64,000 nucleotides of DNA, taken from Macrostomum hystrix. Taxonomy: Eukaryota > Platyhelminthes > Macrostomidae. The stretch spans positions 28,860,501-28,924,500 of the forward strand of contig CATNEN010000038.1 of assembly GCA_950097015.1 (NCBI GenBank), written 5' to 3'. The notes beneath the pieces are model-generated. The model was not told the DNA's origin. It did not search any database and was given only the letters and a program-made list of their open reading frames with translations. Shown here one piece after another: positions 23,266-35,778 of the stretch. The position numbers were made by a program, and so were the translations under genes. Position 1 is the stretch's first letter, and each line of letters starts with the position of its first letter.

Positions 23266-23725
23266 ATGCTAATTGTCTTTCATCATCACCCAAACTAAAT
23301 CACAATTCATTACGTGTCCATGACAATTAATAGCGATAGCGATAAATTACTAGCTGATTATGTAATCGTAATCGCACCACCCCTTAGGTTAGTGTACATC
23401 GCCGAACCAATCAGGGCAGCAGGTCACGGCTGTGCATCGCGCAGGGTCAAGGCTACGTTTGCAAAGTTTGCCTTGCAGTCAAGGTCCACATTCGCGATTC
23501 ATAATAAAAACTACATAACAAAATACTTTTTTATCAAACGACAAAATCTTTGAACATTTACTATAATAATGATAAAACTAATAAAAACTGTGCTGTGAAA
23601 TCACACGGCTACTATCAGTGTGTATTTTTATGAAAATTACAAAATGATCAGCGATTCGTTTTAAAAATGCTCCAAGCAATCTACTTGAGTGAGTAGCGAT
23701 GAACAATGAGCAGGGCTTCAATGAA

Positions 23726-24043
23726 TCAACGCGTCTTGTCAGCGTGGCCGAACGGAGAGCTCCAGACGCGCATCTCGCCAGGTTGGTGATTTTTAGCATC
23801 GTAACCGCGACGATTCTCGCGCTGAACAGGCGCGTAGGCGTTGCTCGGATACACCAGATACACGAAGGCGCACACCCCGGCAACGGTTGCTAGGCAGCCG
23901 GCTAGCATGGCCGGGTTGATGCTGCCAGACCGGGCAATGCCTGCTGGGCTGGAGATGCCCCGCAGGTTTGGCCTCTCGGAGGAAGCGCCGGCGCCGGCAA
24001 CGCCTGCCTCAGCTTTGCTCAACAGGTAGCTAAACAGCCTCAT
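23726..24043 (-). CDS. Possible small single-pass membrane protein, 105 aa
   Basis: An ATG-started frame on the minus strand has the GC-rich codon use of the coding exons here, in contrast to its AT-rich flanks. Residues about 41-63 form one hydrophobic helix (INPAMLAGCLATVAGVCAFV). The N-terminal 40 residues are Ala/Gly/Ser-rich with Arg, and the C-terminus is polar (PVQRENRRGYDAKNHQPG, then MRVWSSPFGHAD). A single helix after a basic, Ala-rich N-terminus would suit a small mitochondrial inner-membrane protein. I do not recognise the family, and further exons cannot be excluded. Confidence 0.4.
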   Translation of the reverse strand: MRLFSYLLSKAEAGVAGAGASSERPNLRGISSPAGIARSGSINPAMLAGCLATVAGVCAFVYLVYPSNAYAPVQRENRRGYDAKNHQPGEMRVWSSPFGHADKTR

Positions 24044-24149
24044 TGAGTAGGATTTGGGGATGCAACTCTTGTAACTGAAATCAAATTTAGTAACTTATAT
24101 TATTGATTATGGGATAGACTCAAATTTCACTGTACAACACCACGGGTAT

Positions 24150-24490
24150 TTATTATTATTATTATTATTTGCAGGAGGGCTGCGGGCAATGGCACATCAT
24201 TTGGTGACACTTGACCAGCAGCCAGCGAGGAGGCAATTTTGCCCATTTCGCTGACACCTGAGCACAGACGCACAGATACACAGACGTACGCAGGCACACA
24301 CTCACAAAGGTGTGTACACTTCACTGTGCCTTGGAGGTTGGCCCTCAAGGGCGTAAATTGCACGACAAGCCCCCAAGCCTTCTCTTTGCAGCTGCGCCCC
24401 AAATAAAGTGGCCTCGTCGCGGAATCGAACTCAGGGACCTTGGTGGGAGAGGCAAACGCTTTAATCGCTCTGCCAGCGACCCCCGTTGGG
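24150..24490 (-). mobile_element. SINE family A, near full-length copy
   Basis: On the minus strand the head (GGTCGCTGGCAGAGCGATTA, box B GAGTTCGATTCCG) is followed by the core GGCGCAGCTGCAAAGAGAAG, GTGTACACACC-type middle, CTCAGGTGTCAGCGAAATGG and CTCGCTGGCTGCTGGTC, ending in an (AAT)n tail on the plus side. Order and spacing match 51969-52328. Confidence 0.75.
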
Positions 24491-24589
24491 GGATATTTCA
24501 AATACCCACGTTCTACTTTTTAAATATCCCCTAAAATATAAAACCAATTGACATAATAATCAAAAACATAGGCTATAATTTCCCCCCCC

Positions 24590-25020
24590 TATCCGATCGA
24601 ACAGCTTCCAGAAGCACAAAAAATCGGCATCGTCGAGACATTCGACGATTCTCGTCCGGGTGTCTGTTGGAAAAAACCTTTAATGTCGGCTTAGCTTTTC
24701 TACTCACAAGATGTGACTATGTAACCATGTCGCTATTCTTTTAGATTATATTGTATTGATAATTGTTAATTTTTGTTGAACCAATATGGATTCGCCATAG
24801 AGGTTTACACAGAGCAACGTTGCTGTCCTTGTCACCTGGGTCTTTGACAACAATCGCTGAATATCTCGACGATGATGACGTCGGACGGCTGTGAAAGTTA
24901 GTTAATCGTGATTTTAATGAATACTGTTTTATTCATGTAGTGGACTTTCACGAAAATCGGTCATTCAGTTTGGGAGCTATCTTGAAGAAGGCAGTGGGTA
25001 TGGTATTTTTACTATCAATA
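24590..25020 (-). repeat. Copies of dispersed repeat family X
   Basis: The stretch holds GGCATCGTCGAGACATTCGA, AACAATCGCTGAATATCTCG and CACGAAAATCGGTCATTCAG, which match family X in the reverse orientation relative to 48655-49040. It is degenerate and non-coding. Confidence 0.55.
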
Positions 25021-25679
25021 CAATTGGACCAGAGGTACAGCCAGTGCGACACCTTACATCTTACACAACGCAACTTTGCTGCGTACAGGCTGTTCAGTCC
25101 ATGGACTGTAGAGTTGTCCCGCATATATACAAATTTATTTTTTTAACTAACTAAACTACACGAAAAGCCCACTAAGCCGTCACTACGCGGCTGTATAAAA
25201 CAAAATTCAAATGGAAAATTACTGAAATTGGTATTGTACTGAACTTTTTATTCTAGACTTTTCTAGCCCAAAGCAAAAATAGAAATTCGTCATGCAATTG
25301 CTGAGGTCATTTGACTGGTCCCAACTCTAACTGACTTTCCTTATCTAGCGTAAATATTACATTAGAACTACTTATGCCTATAAAAAACACAAGGACTGAT
25401 TAAAAATGTCATGAAAATGAATGAAAACTGGAAAAAAAATTATTTTTGCAGCCCGAGCTGAATATTTTAATGATTTCGTGACACATTTATGAATTAAGAT
25501 TAAATTAGCGACTAGACTAAGTTCTGTATACTTTATGGTAGTGTTCATTTAAACACAATGGAAGCGAAAATATATGCATGAAGGCATCCATCACTATGTT
25601 AAAATATGGATAAAGTGGTGCCACATCGTATTAGTGAATAATATGACTGTATTATAATATATTTGGGTTGAAATATCGG

Positions 25680-25960
25680 CATCGGTATAAGGGTCTCGGT
25701 AAATGGGCAATGGCCACAGATTCTAAGGGGCTGGGTAATTGGGTAATGGCCATAGACTGTAAAAGACAATGACCATATATTCTATGGGGCCGAGTCGTTG
25801 GGTAACGACAATAAATTGTAAGAGACTAGGTAATTGGGTAGTGACCATAGATGGTAAGGGGCTGGGTAATTGGGTAATGGCCATAGATAGATTGCAAGTG
25901 ACTGGGTAAGTGGGTAATGATTTAATATCCTAAGGGCTATTTAATTGGGTAATAGTAGAA
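25680..25960 (+). repeat. Imperfect minisatellite with unit near GGGTAATTGGGTAATGGCCA
   Basis: About seven imperfect units of roughly 36 bases repeat (GGGCTGGGTAATTGGGTAAT, then GGCCATAGATTGTAA). It lies just downstream of the syntaxin-18 gene. Confidence 0.7.
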
Positions 25961-26066
25961 TATTAAAATGGTAGTAGGGAATGAAAATGACACAAAAGTA
26001 AAGCAACAATCAAAGATCCACTGTTTTATCTAAATTTCTGTCGCTATCTCATAAAGAAAGACAAAA

Positions 26067-27991
26067 TCAGTCATTATACCAATCCAGAAACCAAAGCGTT
26101 AGCGAAGTAACAATCAGATAAAACAGAAGCCAAAACCGCAGACTAGCATTGTTCTGCATAGCCTTGCGCAGCTGTTCATTGCCTTGGCGAACATTTTCAA
26201 CGCTAGACACAGTTTCAACGTGAATCCGATCAATTTGACCTTCCTGTTCTAGAACTCGTTCCCCGAACTGTCTCTGTAGGCTGGCAATTTCAGTTAACTG
26301 CGATTCAACCTGTTTGACATCGCCGCTCAAAGCGTTGAGCTCATTCAGCATCGATATGCTCTCCTGTTGTAGGGCAGCTTTTTCGTCCGCACTGAGCGAT
26401 TCAACAAGAGGATCGTCTGCCGGTGGCGGACTGTTCAGTTTCTTCGCCTGATCGACGGCCGCTGACGAGGAAGGAGCATTTCGACGCCGTTGAATCACCG
26501 AGGCAGGGACAAAATCGGCGTTTAGGCGAGCTCGGCGACGCCGCTGATGGCATGCAGCCCGGTGCGCGGCTGCGATGGCCTGCGAGATTAATATTGGTAT
26601 TGTGGATTAACGAATGCTGAGATGTATTAACGAATTTTGAGAAGGATTAACTAAAGTTGGTAAGGATTAACGAAAGTTGATAAGGATTAACGAAAGTTGA
26701 TAAGGGTTAACGAAAGTTGATAAGGATTAACGCAATTTTATCACGATTAACGCAATTTGATAAGGATTGACGAAAGTTGGTAAGCATTAACGAAAGTTGA
26801 TAAGGATTAACGAAAGTAGGTAAGGATTGACGAAAGTTGGTAAGGATTAACGAAAGTTGATAAGGATAAACGAAAGTTAGTAAGGATTGACGAAAGTTGA
26901 TAAGGATTAACGAAAGTTGATAGGGATTGACGAAAGTTGATAAGGATTAACGAAAGTTGATAGGGATTGACGAAAGTTGATAAGGATTAACGAAAGTTGG
27001 TAAGCATTAACGAAAGTTGATAAGAATTGACGAAAGTTGGTAAGGATTAACGAAAGTTGATAAGGATTAACGAAAGTTGGTAAGCATTAACGAAAGTTGA
27101 TAAGAATTGACGAAAGTTGGTAAGGATTAACGAAAGTTGATAAGGATAAACGAAAGTTAGTAAGGATTGACGAAAGTTGATAAGGATTAACGAAAGTTGA
27201 TAAGGATTGACGAAAGTTGATAAGGATTAACGAAAGTTGGTAAGCATTAACGAAAGTTGATAAGGATTAACGAAAGTTGGTAAGGATTAACGAAAGTTGG
27301 TAAGGATTAACGAAAGTTAGTAAGGATTGACGAAAGTTGATAAGGATTAACGAAAGTTGGTAAGGATTAACGAAAGTTGGTAAGGATTAACGAAAGTTGG
27401 TAAGGATAAACGGGTGTTTATGGGATTAACAAAGTTAAGGAAGATTTACGACAGTCAAGGAGGATTAACGAAAGTTCATGAGTGTCAAGATAAGTTGAGA
27501 ATGATTACAGAAAGTTGTAGAGGATTGACGAAAGTTGAGTACGATTAACAAAAGTTGCGAAGGATTAACGAAAATTGAGGACGGTTAGCTAAGGTCACCT
27601 GCAGTCGTTCGCGTAGAATCTGAGCGGCTTCGCGCCTGTGCGCCAGAACCTGCGGCCCGCCTCGAGAGGCAGCCGAAGCGGCGCCGGCCATAGACGACTC
27701 GCCCAACTGACCGGTTAAGCCAGCTAATCCGGCATCGCAGGCGGCCAGCATGCGGCTAATCTCATGCTCAACAGCCGGAGTCGTCTTGCCTGACTCAGAA
27801 TCAGATTGCGCTGATTGGACAATGCTGCGAGCTTGGCCAATCAGGGCGTGCAACTGGCGACTCTGCGTGGAGAAATTGCATACAGGCTTTGCTTGCTGCT
27901 GCTTCTGCTGCTGCTGCTTCTGAGATGACTTGATCCCTTTACGCAACTCAAGTGCGGTTACAACCGCACGAAAATTTTTTGTTATGTCAGC
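26067..27991 (-). CDS. STX18: Syntaxin-18, Qa-SNARE of the endoplasmic reticulum (first exon not found)
   Basis: Two minus-strand exons, 27991-27599 and 26579-26067, join in phase 0 and give 301 residues. The first starts ADITKNFRAVVTALELRKGI, matching the N-terminal syntaxin-18 segment that follows Met-Ala-Val in vertebrates, so only a tiny first coding exon is missing upstream. The C-terminus is diagnostic: a SNARE helix with zero-layer Gln in LEQEGQIDRIH, then NNASLRFWLLF and the end FLDWYND (FLDWYDS in human). It is a tail-anchored protein that drives fusion of retrograde vesicles with the ER, together with Sec20, Use1 and Sec22. The polyglutamine stretch near the start and the Arg-rich loop (CHQRRRRARL) are lineage-specific. 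Its intron is almost wholly a 20-bp minisatellite, and a 28-bp array lies just upstream. Confidence 0.85.
26600..27590. repeat. 20-bp minisatellite filling a syntaxin-18 intron
   Basis: The unit AAGGATTAACGAAAGTTGAT repeats about 48 times, with G/A variants (GATTGACG, GTTGGTAAG). Three units make exactly 60 bases, so the register is very regular. It ends close to the donor and acceptor of the intron 26580-27598. Confidence 0.95.
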
Positions 27992-28099
27992 CTGAAGTGT
28001 TAGAGATACTGGCAGGTTTTTAGCTAAGAAGTCAAATTCTCAAGGAACTCGTGGAGGGTTAGAGATCTCAGCTAATGGGAGGAAGGAAACTATTTTCCC

Positions 28100-29205
28100 A
28101 TAGATCTAGTGGCAATTGGATTTTTAGGTAGATCTATTGGTAATTGGATTTATAGTTAGATCTATTGGTTATTTGATTGATAGGTAGATCTATTGGTTAT
28201 TGGATTGATAGGCAGATCTATTGGTTATTGGATTGATAGGCAGATCTATTGGTTATTGGATTTATAGGTAGATCTATTGGTAATTGGATTTATAGGTAGA
28301 TCTATTGGTTATTGGATTGATAGGTAGATCTATTGGTAATTGGATTTATAGGTAGATCTATTGGTTATTGGATTGATAGGTAGATCTATTGGTAATTGGA
28401 TTTATAGTTAGATCTATTGGTAATTGCATTTATAGGTAGATCTATTGGTAATTGGATTTATAGTTAGATCTATTGGTAATTGCATTTATAGGTAGATCTA
28501 TTGGTTATTGGATTATAGGTAGATCTATTGGTACTTGGATTTATAGGTAGATCTATTGGTTATTTGATTGATAGGTAGATCTATTGGTTATTGGATTGAT
28601 AGGTAGATCTATTGGTTATTGGATTTATAGGTAGATCTATTGGTTATTGGATTTATAGGTAGATCTATTGGTTATTGGATTTATAGGTAGATCTATTGGT
28701 TATTATATTGATAGGTAGATCTATTGGTAATTGGATTTATAGTTAGATCTATTGGTAATTGCATTTATAGGTAGATCTATTGGTTATTGGATTATAGGTA
28801 GATCTATTGGTAATTGGATTTATAGGTAGATCTATTGGTTATTTGATTGATAGGTAGATCTATTGGTTATTGGATTTATAGTTAGATCTATTGGTAATTG
28901 CATTTATAGGTAGATCTATTGGTAATTGGATTTATAGTTAGATCTATTGGTAATTGCATTTATAGGTAGATCTATTGGTTATTGGATTATAGGTAGATCT
29001 ATTGGTAATTGGATTTATAGGTAGATCTATTGGTTATTTGATTTATAGGTAGATCTATTGGTAATTTGATTTATAGGTAGATCTATTGGTTATTGGATTG
29101 ATAGGTAGATCTATTGGTTATTGGATTTATAGGTAGATCTATTGGTTATTGGATTGATAGGTAGATCTATTGGTTATTGGATTTTTAGGTAGATCTACTA
29201 AATAA
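28100..29205. repeat. 28-bp minisatellite upstream of the known syntaxin-18 exons
   Basis: The unit AGATCTATTGGTTATTGGAT plus TTATAGGT repeats about 39 times with point variants. It probably lies in the first intron of syntaxin-18, because the initiating exon must be further upstream on the minus strand. Confidence 0.93.
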
Positions 29206-29642
29206 AAAATACGTTAGCAATATCCCTAAAAATATTTTTGTCGAATTAAAACATTCTAAATGAAAAAGTTATAGTTTTCTTGTCTTTGTTTTTTTGATGC
29301 CAAATTTAACTGAATAGATCAGCATAAACAGCAATGTTTTCTCAGGGGTGGCATTATCAAACAGATTTTATAATAAATCAAAATATAATTTGATGAAAAT
29401 AGTAGACAAAACAATACGACAACGAATTCAACAAAAAGAGCTTATAAAGATGGTATCTATTGGGCTTAGTTGCCTTATGTTTGAATTGCTGATGAAACTT
29501 GCACCACAGTATACTACTGTGATTTAATATTTTTGAATAATTAGCCTAAAAGGAATCAAGATAACTCATATTTAATCACTTTGCCATTGGCACAAAACGA
29601 CATTACACAATGGACATAAGCGGCAGTTATAATTATCAATCT

Positions 29643-29648
29643 TTTATT
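29643..29648 (-). terminator. Polyadenylation signal AATAAA of SLC25A20
   Basis: TTTATT on the plus strand reads AATAAA on the minus strand about 75 bases after the stop codon. Confidence 0.55.
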
Positions 29649-29721
29649 CTTATGAATTACAAAATTAGCGAGTTGGAAATTAGTTAATAGAATAATGTTT
29701 AGTTGCTAGGCCAATCAGGAT

Positions 29722-32700
29722 TCAGAACAGCATATCCAGTAGTTTAATAGAGACTTCGTAACCAAGAAAACAAGCGGCATTAGCGGGGAAAGCCCTCAGC
29801 AGTACAGGTGTGGCGCCTTTATATAGAGCCGCCGGGCCTTCAGTGGCCATCAGCTCGGCGAATACCGAACGAATGCCATTGGGATAACGACCTTCCGGCG
29901 CTGTCTGCAGGCGAGACTTCAGCACATCCTGGGGCAACGCCACCAGCCAGTTGAATATGCCAGCCATGCCGCCAGCGAGTAGAACTCGACCCGGTGACAA
30001 TTCGCTCTTCGAGTGACCAACTGGGGTCAGCAGCTCCTTAGTCCATTCGTAGCTCATAAAGTACATTCCACTGGCGGGCACGTCGCGTAGTAGGGTGGCC
30101 GCTGTGCCCTACGGTGGTTGAGATGGAGAAGTGGGATAACCGTCTGATAGAGGAGCGGGATAACCGTCTGATAGGGGAATGGGATAACCGTCTGATAGGG
30201 GAATGGGATAACCGTCTGATAGAGGAACGGGATAACCGTCTGATAGGGGAATGGGATAACCGTCTGATAGGGGAACGGGATAACCGTCTGATAGAGGAAT
30301 GGGATAAGTCCGTCTGATAGGGGAATGGGATAACCGTCTGATAAGGGAACGGGATAACCGTCTGATAGAGGAATGGGATAAGTCCGTCTGATAGGGGAAT
30401 GGGATAACCGTCTGATAGAGGAACGGGATAACCGTCTGATAGGGAAATGGGATAACCGTCTGATAGGGGAATGGGATAACCGTCTGATAGGGGAATGGGA
30501 TAACCGTCTGATAGGGGAATGTGATAACCGTCTGATAGAGGAACGGGATAACCGTCTGATAGAGGAATGGGATAAGTCCGTCTGATAGGGGAATGGGATA
30601 ACCGTCTGATAGGGGAATGGGATAACCGTCTGATAGAGGAACGGGATAACCGTCTGATAGAGGAATGGGATAACCGTCTGATAGGGGAATGGGATAACCG
30701 TCTGATAGGGGAATGGGATAACCGTCTGATAGGGGAACGGGATAACCGTCTGATAGGGGAATGGGATAACCGTCTGATAGGGGAACGGGATAACCGTCTG
30801 ATAGGGGAACGGGATAACCGTCTGATAGAGGAATGGGATAAGTCCGTCTGATAGGGGAATGGAATAACCGTCTGATAGGGGAATGGGATAACCGTCTGAT
30901 AGAGGAACGGGATAACCGTCTGATAGAGGAATGGGATAACCGTCTGATAGGGGAATGGGATAACCGTCTGATAGGGGAATGGGATAACCGTCTGATAGGG
31001 GAACGGGATAACCGTCTGATAGGGGAATGGGATAACCGTCTGATAGGGGAACGGGATAACCGTCTGATAGGGGAATGGGATAACCGTCTGATAGGGGAAC
31101 GGGATAACCGTCTGATAGGGGAACGGGATAACCGTCTGATAGAGGAATGGGATAAGTCCGTCTGATAGGGGAATGGAATAACCGTCTGATAGGGGAATGG
31201 GATAACCGTCTGATAGAGGAACGGGATAACCGTCTGATAGAGGAATGGGATAACCGTCTGATAGGGGAATGGGATAACCGTCTGATAGGGGAATGGGATA
31301 ACCGTCTGATAGGGGAACGGGATAACCGTCTGATAGGGGAATGGGATAACCGTCTGATAGGGGAACGGGATAACCGTCTGATAGGGGAACGGGATAACCG
31401 TCTGATAGGGGAATGGGATAACCGTCTGATAGGGGAATGGGATAACCGTCTGATAAGGGAACGGGATAACCGTCTGATAGGGGAACGGGATAACCGTCTG
31501 ATAGGGGAATGGGATAACCGTCTGATAGGGGAATGGGATAACCGTCTGATAGGGGAATGGGATAACCGTCTGATAGAGGAACGGGATAACCGTCTGATAG
31601 AGGAACGGGATAACCGTCTGATAGAGGAATGGGACAACCGTCTGATACAGGAAATGGGATAACCGTCTAAAAAGGAATATGAGAGACCCATCTAAAAATG
31701 GATATGGGATAACCATCTAAAAGGAGATACGGGATAACCATCTAAAAAGGAGATATGGAATAACCATCTAATACGGGAAATGGGATAACAGAATAAAACG
31801 GGAATTGGGATAACCGTCTTATTTGGGAAAAAGGGCAACTGTATGAAGTGTGGAGTGACGCAAGTGTAACCTATTGGACCAAGTCGTGGGCAAATGCGGA
31901 GGTCGTATGTAAATCAGACTATCACCTTGTAGATACTGCGAATGCCGCCCTCCTTATAAAGCTGCTTGGCGCAGTCGACTGGGCCTTTGTACTTCTGCGG
32001 GCCGTGACTGTCGGCCTGAATCTGCAGCAGGCATTTGATCCGCTCGCCTGGTACCATAATGCCAGTGGTGAACACACCGGATAGGCCGCCAGCTAGGAAT
32101 AGTTGAAATTTAGTCAGTGGAACATTCGGATCTTTGATCTGCAATCGTTTGCCAAGATCGTTGCCAAAGAAGCAGACGGCAAACATTGGTGTCACACCAG
32201 CTAGGGGAGCCAGCATGCCTTTGTAGAGGCCCCGAAAGCCTTCCTTGGTGACTGTTTTTTTGGCACAGTCCCATGTGCCTAGGTAGCGAGGCTGCTCACC
32301 GGGTGCTGGCTTTGGCTGAGTCTGCAGCCTCACCTAAGCAATCAATGGTCAAATTGGTGGATCACTTTTGGACAATATTTTAAATGATAGATAAAACAGC
32401 TGTATCACAAACAAAGAAAAAAATTAGTTTTATCAATATAACTGCTTAAAAATGTCTAAGCAGCTGAAAAACTTGGTATCATGGTAGCATATACTATCAG
32501 TTATGAATAAGATTATTTCATATGAATAACTATCAGCTATTTATAATGAGGCAGTGAATAATTAGGACACTTTTTCATTTTGAATTTCCGCCACTTTTTC
32601 TCACGCGCTAGCTATTTGTCGTAACCTCACGCGGTGCTCATTGTTTGTTGTTTGCGCACTCACGCGGAACATGCACCCACCCCAATTTTGGTATATATAT

Positions 32701-34449
32701 ACAGAGAAAAATATAATGCGATCTTCACCTCGATCCCCAACCACACCGTTAACACTGGTTAACTCTGTTTACCTCTGTTTGACCTGCTATACGTTTTCGA
32801 TGTTTTGCTCTACGAAATATAAGCGATTACACTTCCTAACTCTTTCCCTGTTTCACTATTAAATAGACTGAGTTCCTTAGTTATTTTCCTAATAAGAGGA
32901 AAACAGTTAAGATACCTTTGCCTTCCCAATCCTCTCCCATAGATCTCTTGTCGGCCTTCTTTACCAAAAATCCACCCTATTATATGACCCCTTTGAAATC
33001 CCAAAATACCGTCCTAAAATCCCGTCTAAAAATCCATCTGATGTCTATCTGAAGTCCACCTAAGGTTCCCTAAATACCCCCCTGAAGTCCCAAAACTAGC
33101 CTTTATCCCCCTAATGAAACTGTACTAATTCCGGACCCCATAGAGGAAAGTAAGTGAGATTGAAAAGGACGTTCACCAAGCAACTTCGATCCATCCTGAT
33201 ACGCCCCACGGACTGTGTGCCCCAGATCAGTGACCTAAGCCCTCTTGCCAGCAGCAGTCAATTCTTCTCCCAGTGTTAGTAGCTAGTGTCTTGCCACTCG
33301 GGCATTAGCTCTACCTTAGGTATAACACGAACAGCGTGAAAAATACCTATTCTCACCCTCATAACTTACGCTACCATTCCCCCCAAATACTCAGCTCACC
33401 AATCCCAAATCCAACAAATAGAGAGAGAGCTGAGAGGTCTGCTACAATAACTTTATTTTAACATTTTCTTTACAGTATTACTCAGGCTTCTATTGAATTG
33501 AAGTGTATGAGCAACCCACACATACACATAAAAATTATTGAATTACTATTATTTTTGTCATATATAGGTTTATTTACTTGATAAATTCCTATATAGGATT
33601 TAAAACTTAATGGTTTCCTTTAGAATATCTTAATATTTCACTTGGACTCAACCCTTTAAGTTAAAAAATGAAATTTTAATTTTATACTATTTTCTCATAA
33701 ACTTTAGCTTTTTAACAAACTCATTGAGTCAAACTCTATTATTATTTACTTGAACACTTGGCACTTAAGAAAGTTAGTTTTTCCTCTCCTTAGTGCTCCC
33801 ATATGTATATTATATAAAGGTAGCTGTTTGCATGCCTTATATGTAGGGCCTAACAGTTGGTGCATCTAAACAAAATATTATGCTTCATTATTAACTTATG
33901 TTTGTGCAAAGTTATAAGAACAATACAATATTATATTTATATAGCACCTATTTGATTTTTAACCTAATAAAATAATATGTCATAGCTAAAAACAAGCCTT
34001 AAATGATACAATTCAATGCTATAATGCAAAAATACTAATATGGCTGAAATAAATAGCTTCAATACAATTTGCTTTCATGCACTTTGATGTTCATTTACAT
34101 ACATAAAATATAAATATAATTGTTAGTCTTTAGTTAGCTTTAAATTTAAGAAACTTATTTTGTGATTTATTTTGAGATGTAGGCCTATCAATATAAAATC
34201 ACAAAAGTTATATAGGCCTACTTAAATTTAAGCTTTGCCTAAAATACCTCTAGTGACACCGAATTTTATAGGTACTAACAAATAATTAAGGTTGGTTAGC
34301 TTATCTGAGTAGCCATTCATTTCAATTCTTACCTTAATAGTGTCAAGTGGATGACCCGTTGCAACACAACACATTCCACCAGCGCCACCAGCAAAAAAGC
34401 TCTTGATGCCACTAACTTTCTCACCTTTTACTTCAGAATTATCAGTCAT
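29722..34449 (-). CDS. SLC25A20: Mitochondrial carnitine/acylcarnitine carrier
   Basis: Exons 34449-34333, 32333-31926 and 30108-29722 join at phase 0 and give 303 residues (human 301). Three mitochondrial-carrier repeats are visible, each with the Px[DE]xx[KR] signature: [11 protein letters not shown], the second repeat's [11 protein letters not shown], and [11 protein letters not shown]. Diagnostic blocks of the acylcarnitine carrier include [32 protein letters not shown] and [14 protein letters not shown]. It exchanges acylcarnitine for carnitine across the inner mitochondrial membrane for fatty-acid oxidation. The ATG at 34449 gives an N-terminus of normal length. The second intron (30109-31925) is almost entirely a 24-bp minisatellite whose open frames on the minus strand exceed 500 codons but are not real. 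The gene is head to head with POLD4, 4 kb away. Confidence 0.95.
30120..31840. repeat. 24-bp minisatellite filling SLC25A20 intron 2
   Basis: The unit GATAACCGTCTGATAGGGGA plus ATGG repeats about 70 times. Because 24 is a multiple of three and the unit lacks minus-strand stops in two frames, long false open frames (an eight-residue repeat such as SHSPIRRL) arise. Occasional longer units (GATAAGTCCGTC) mark higher-order blocks of several hundred bases. Confidence 0.96.
32334..34332 (-). other. Intron 1 of SLC25A20
   Basis: This AT-rich intron has donor GTAAGA and acceptor GCTTAG. It contains no recognisable gene, SINE or minisatellite. Confidence 0.65.
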
Positions 34450-35778
34450 TTTTTAAGCTAACTTCGGATATTTAACTAGGGCTTATGGTACTGGGTGGCT
34501 ATAATATATTTTAAATGAGATCTATTGTCACTACAAAACAAACAAATCAAAACAGATAAAATACTATTATTATTATTTTATTAATAATGGCAAGGTTTCA
34601 AAATTATAACACACAAATTTGAGGACTAATAAGTAGTTGTGAGTAGCTAAAGATTTGGTTTGATAGCTAAATGTTTGCGTTACACCAACCTATAACTAAC
34701 TCAGTAGGCCTAATAGCTACCTAATAATATAGTAGTAGCTTTGCCTAGACTGTGCTTATAGATAGTGTACTCTATTGTCAATTTCAATTCTATTTATTTG
34801 AAAGTAATAAAAAAATTGAATCTGCTGTATGATATAAAAAGCGAATATATTAATACACTTTTAAACAGATTATGGATCTTGTAAGAGATAACAAAAATAT
34901 AAACAATTTTCCTGAATTGTCAACCAAAGTCAACCTTGTTAGCAAAGCAACGTCAAAAAGTGTCACATAAGTTACTTATATACTACTTATAAGTTACTTA
35001 ATTACCATAAAATTATTTTTAATATCTTACCTTTAATGTTGCTTTAACTGCAGTGGAAAACTACCTTTGTTTTAACTTGTGAATTGTTTTTCGCACATTT
35101 AAGCGGACTATTTTATCTATTATTTTCGTGGAAAACAAAAAGGAAATAAAGCTGTTATAATCTTCATACATCACTACAACCACATTATGCAATAAAGTGT
35201 AAGCTTTTACAGTTATTTATGTGATGCAAAGCTGGCATTCATGTTTTCTACATTTTTTGCGACTCTTTTACTTTAAATAGCTATTAAGTGTAGATCAAAA
35301 ATATTCATTTTTGTATATTAAATAAATTGATATTATTGATATTGATATTACAGTACATTGATTTATAAGTATATTAAATACCTCTTTATGTATATAAAAA
35401 TATTTTTTGTGGAAAATCAAAACTACCCCATATTGCCTTGCTTCCAAACTTAATGTTTATGTTGTGAGGCTCTTTTAGTATAATTTAAATTCTAGTATTT
35501 TCTAACTAAGCCTAGTACAACATTACACTTTTACATATTTTATTTTATGTATATAATTTCACTCTATGGTAGCATATAACATTACTCATTAGTGCCTAAG
35601 TGGTGAGCCACTATTTCTTAGTTATTAATCAGACTAGGGTAAAACATCATCAACCGAACAAGAAATAGATGATTTTACACATTCAACCTTCTTTTAAAAT
35701 TTAACTATGCTGGATAAGCCTATTGCATATTAAATTTTTTAATTATCTTCTGTTTCAAAGTTCTAAATATACTAATTC

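Noticed and set aside
30054-31716. Open frames of 535 and 545 codons on the minus strand (repetitive Ser/Ile/Arg or Pro/Tyr/Gln/Thr)
   Set aside because: They are the 24-bp minisatellite in SLC25A20 intron 2 read in two frames, and the true exons splice around it.
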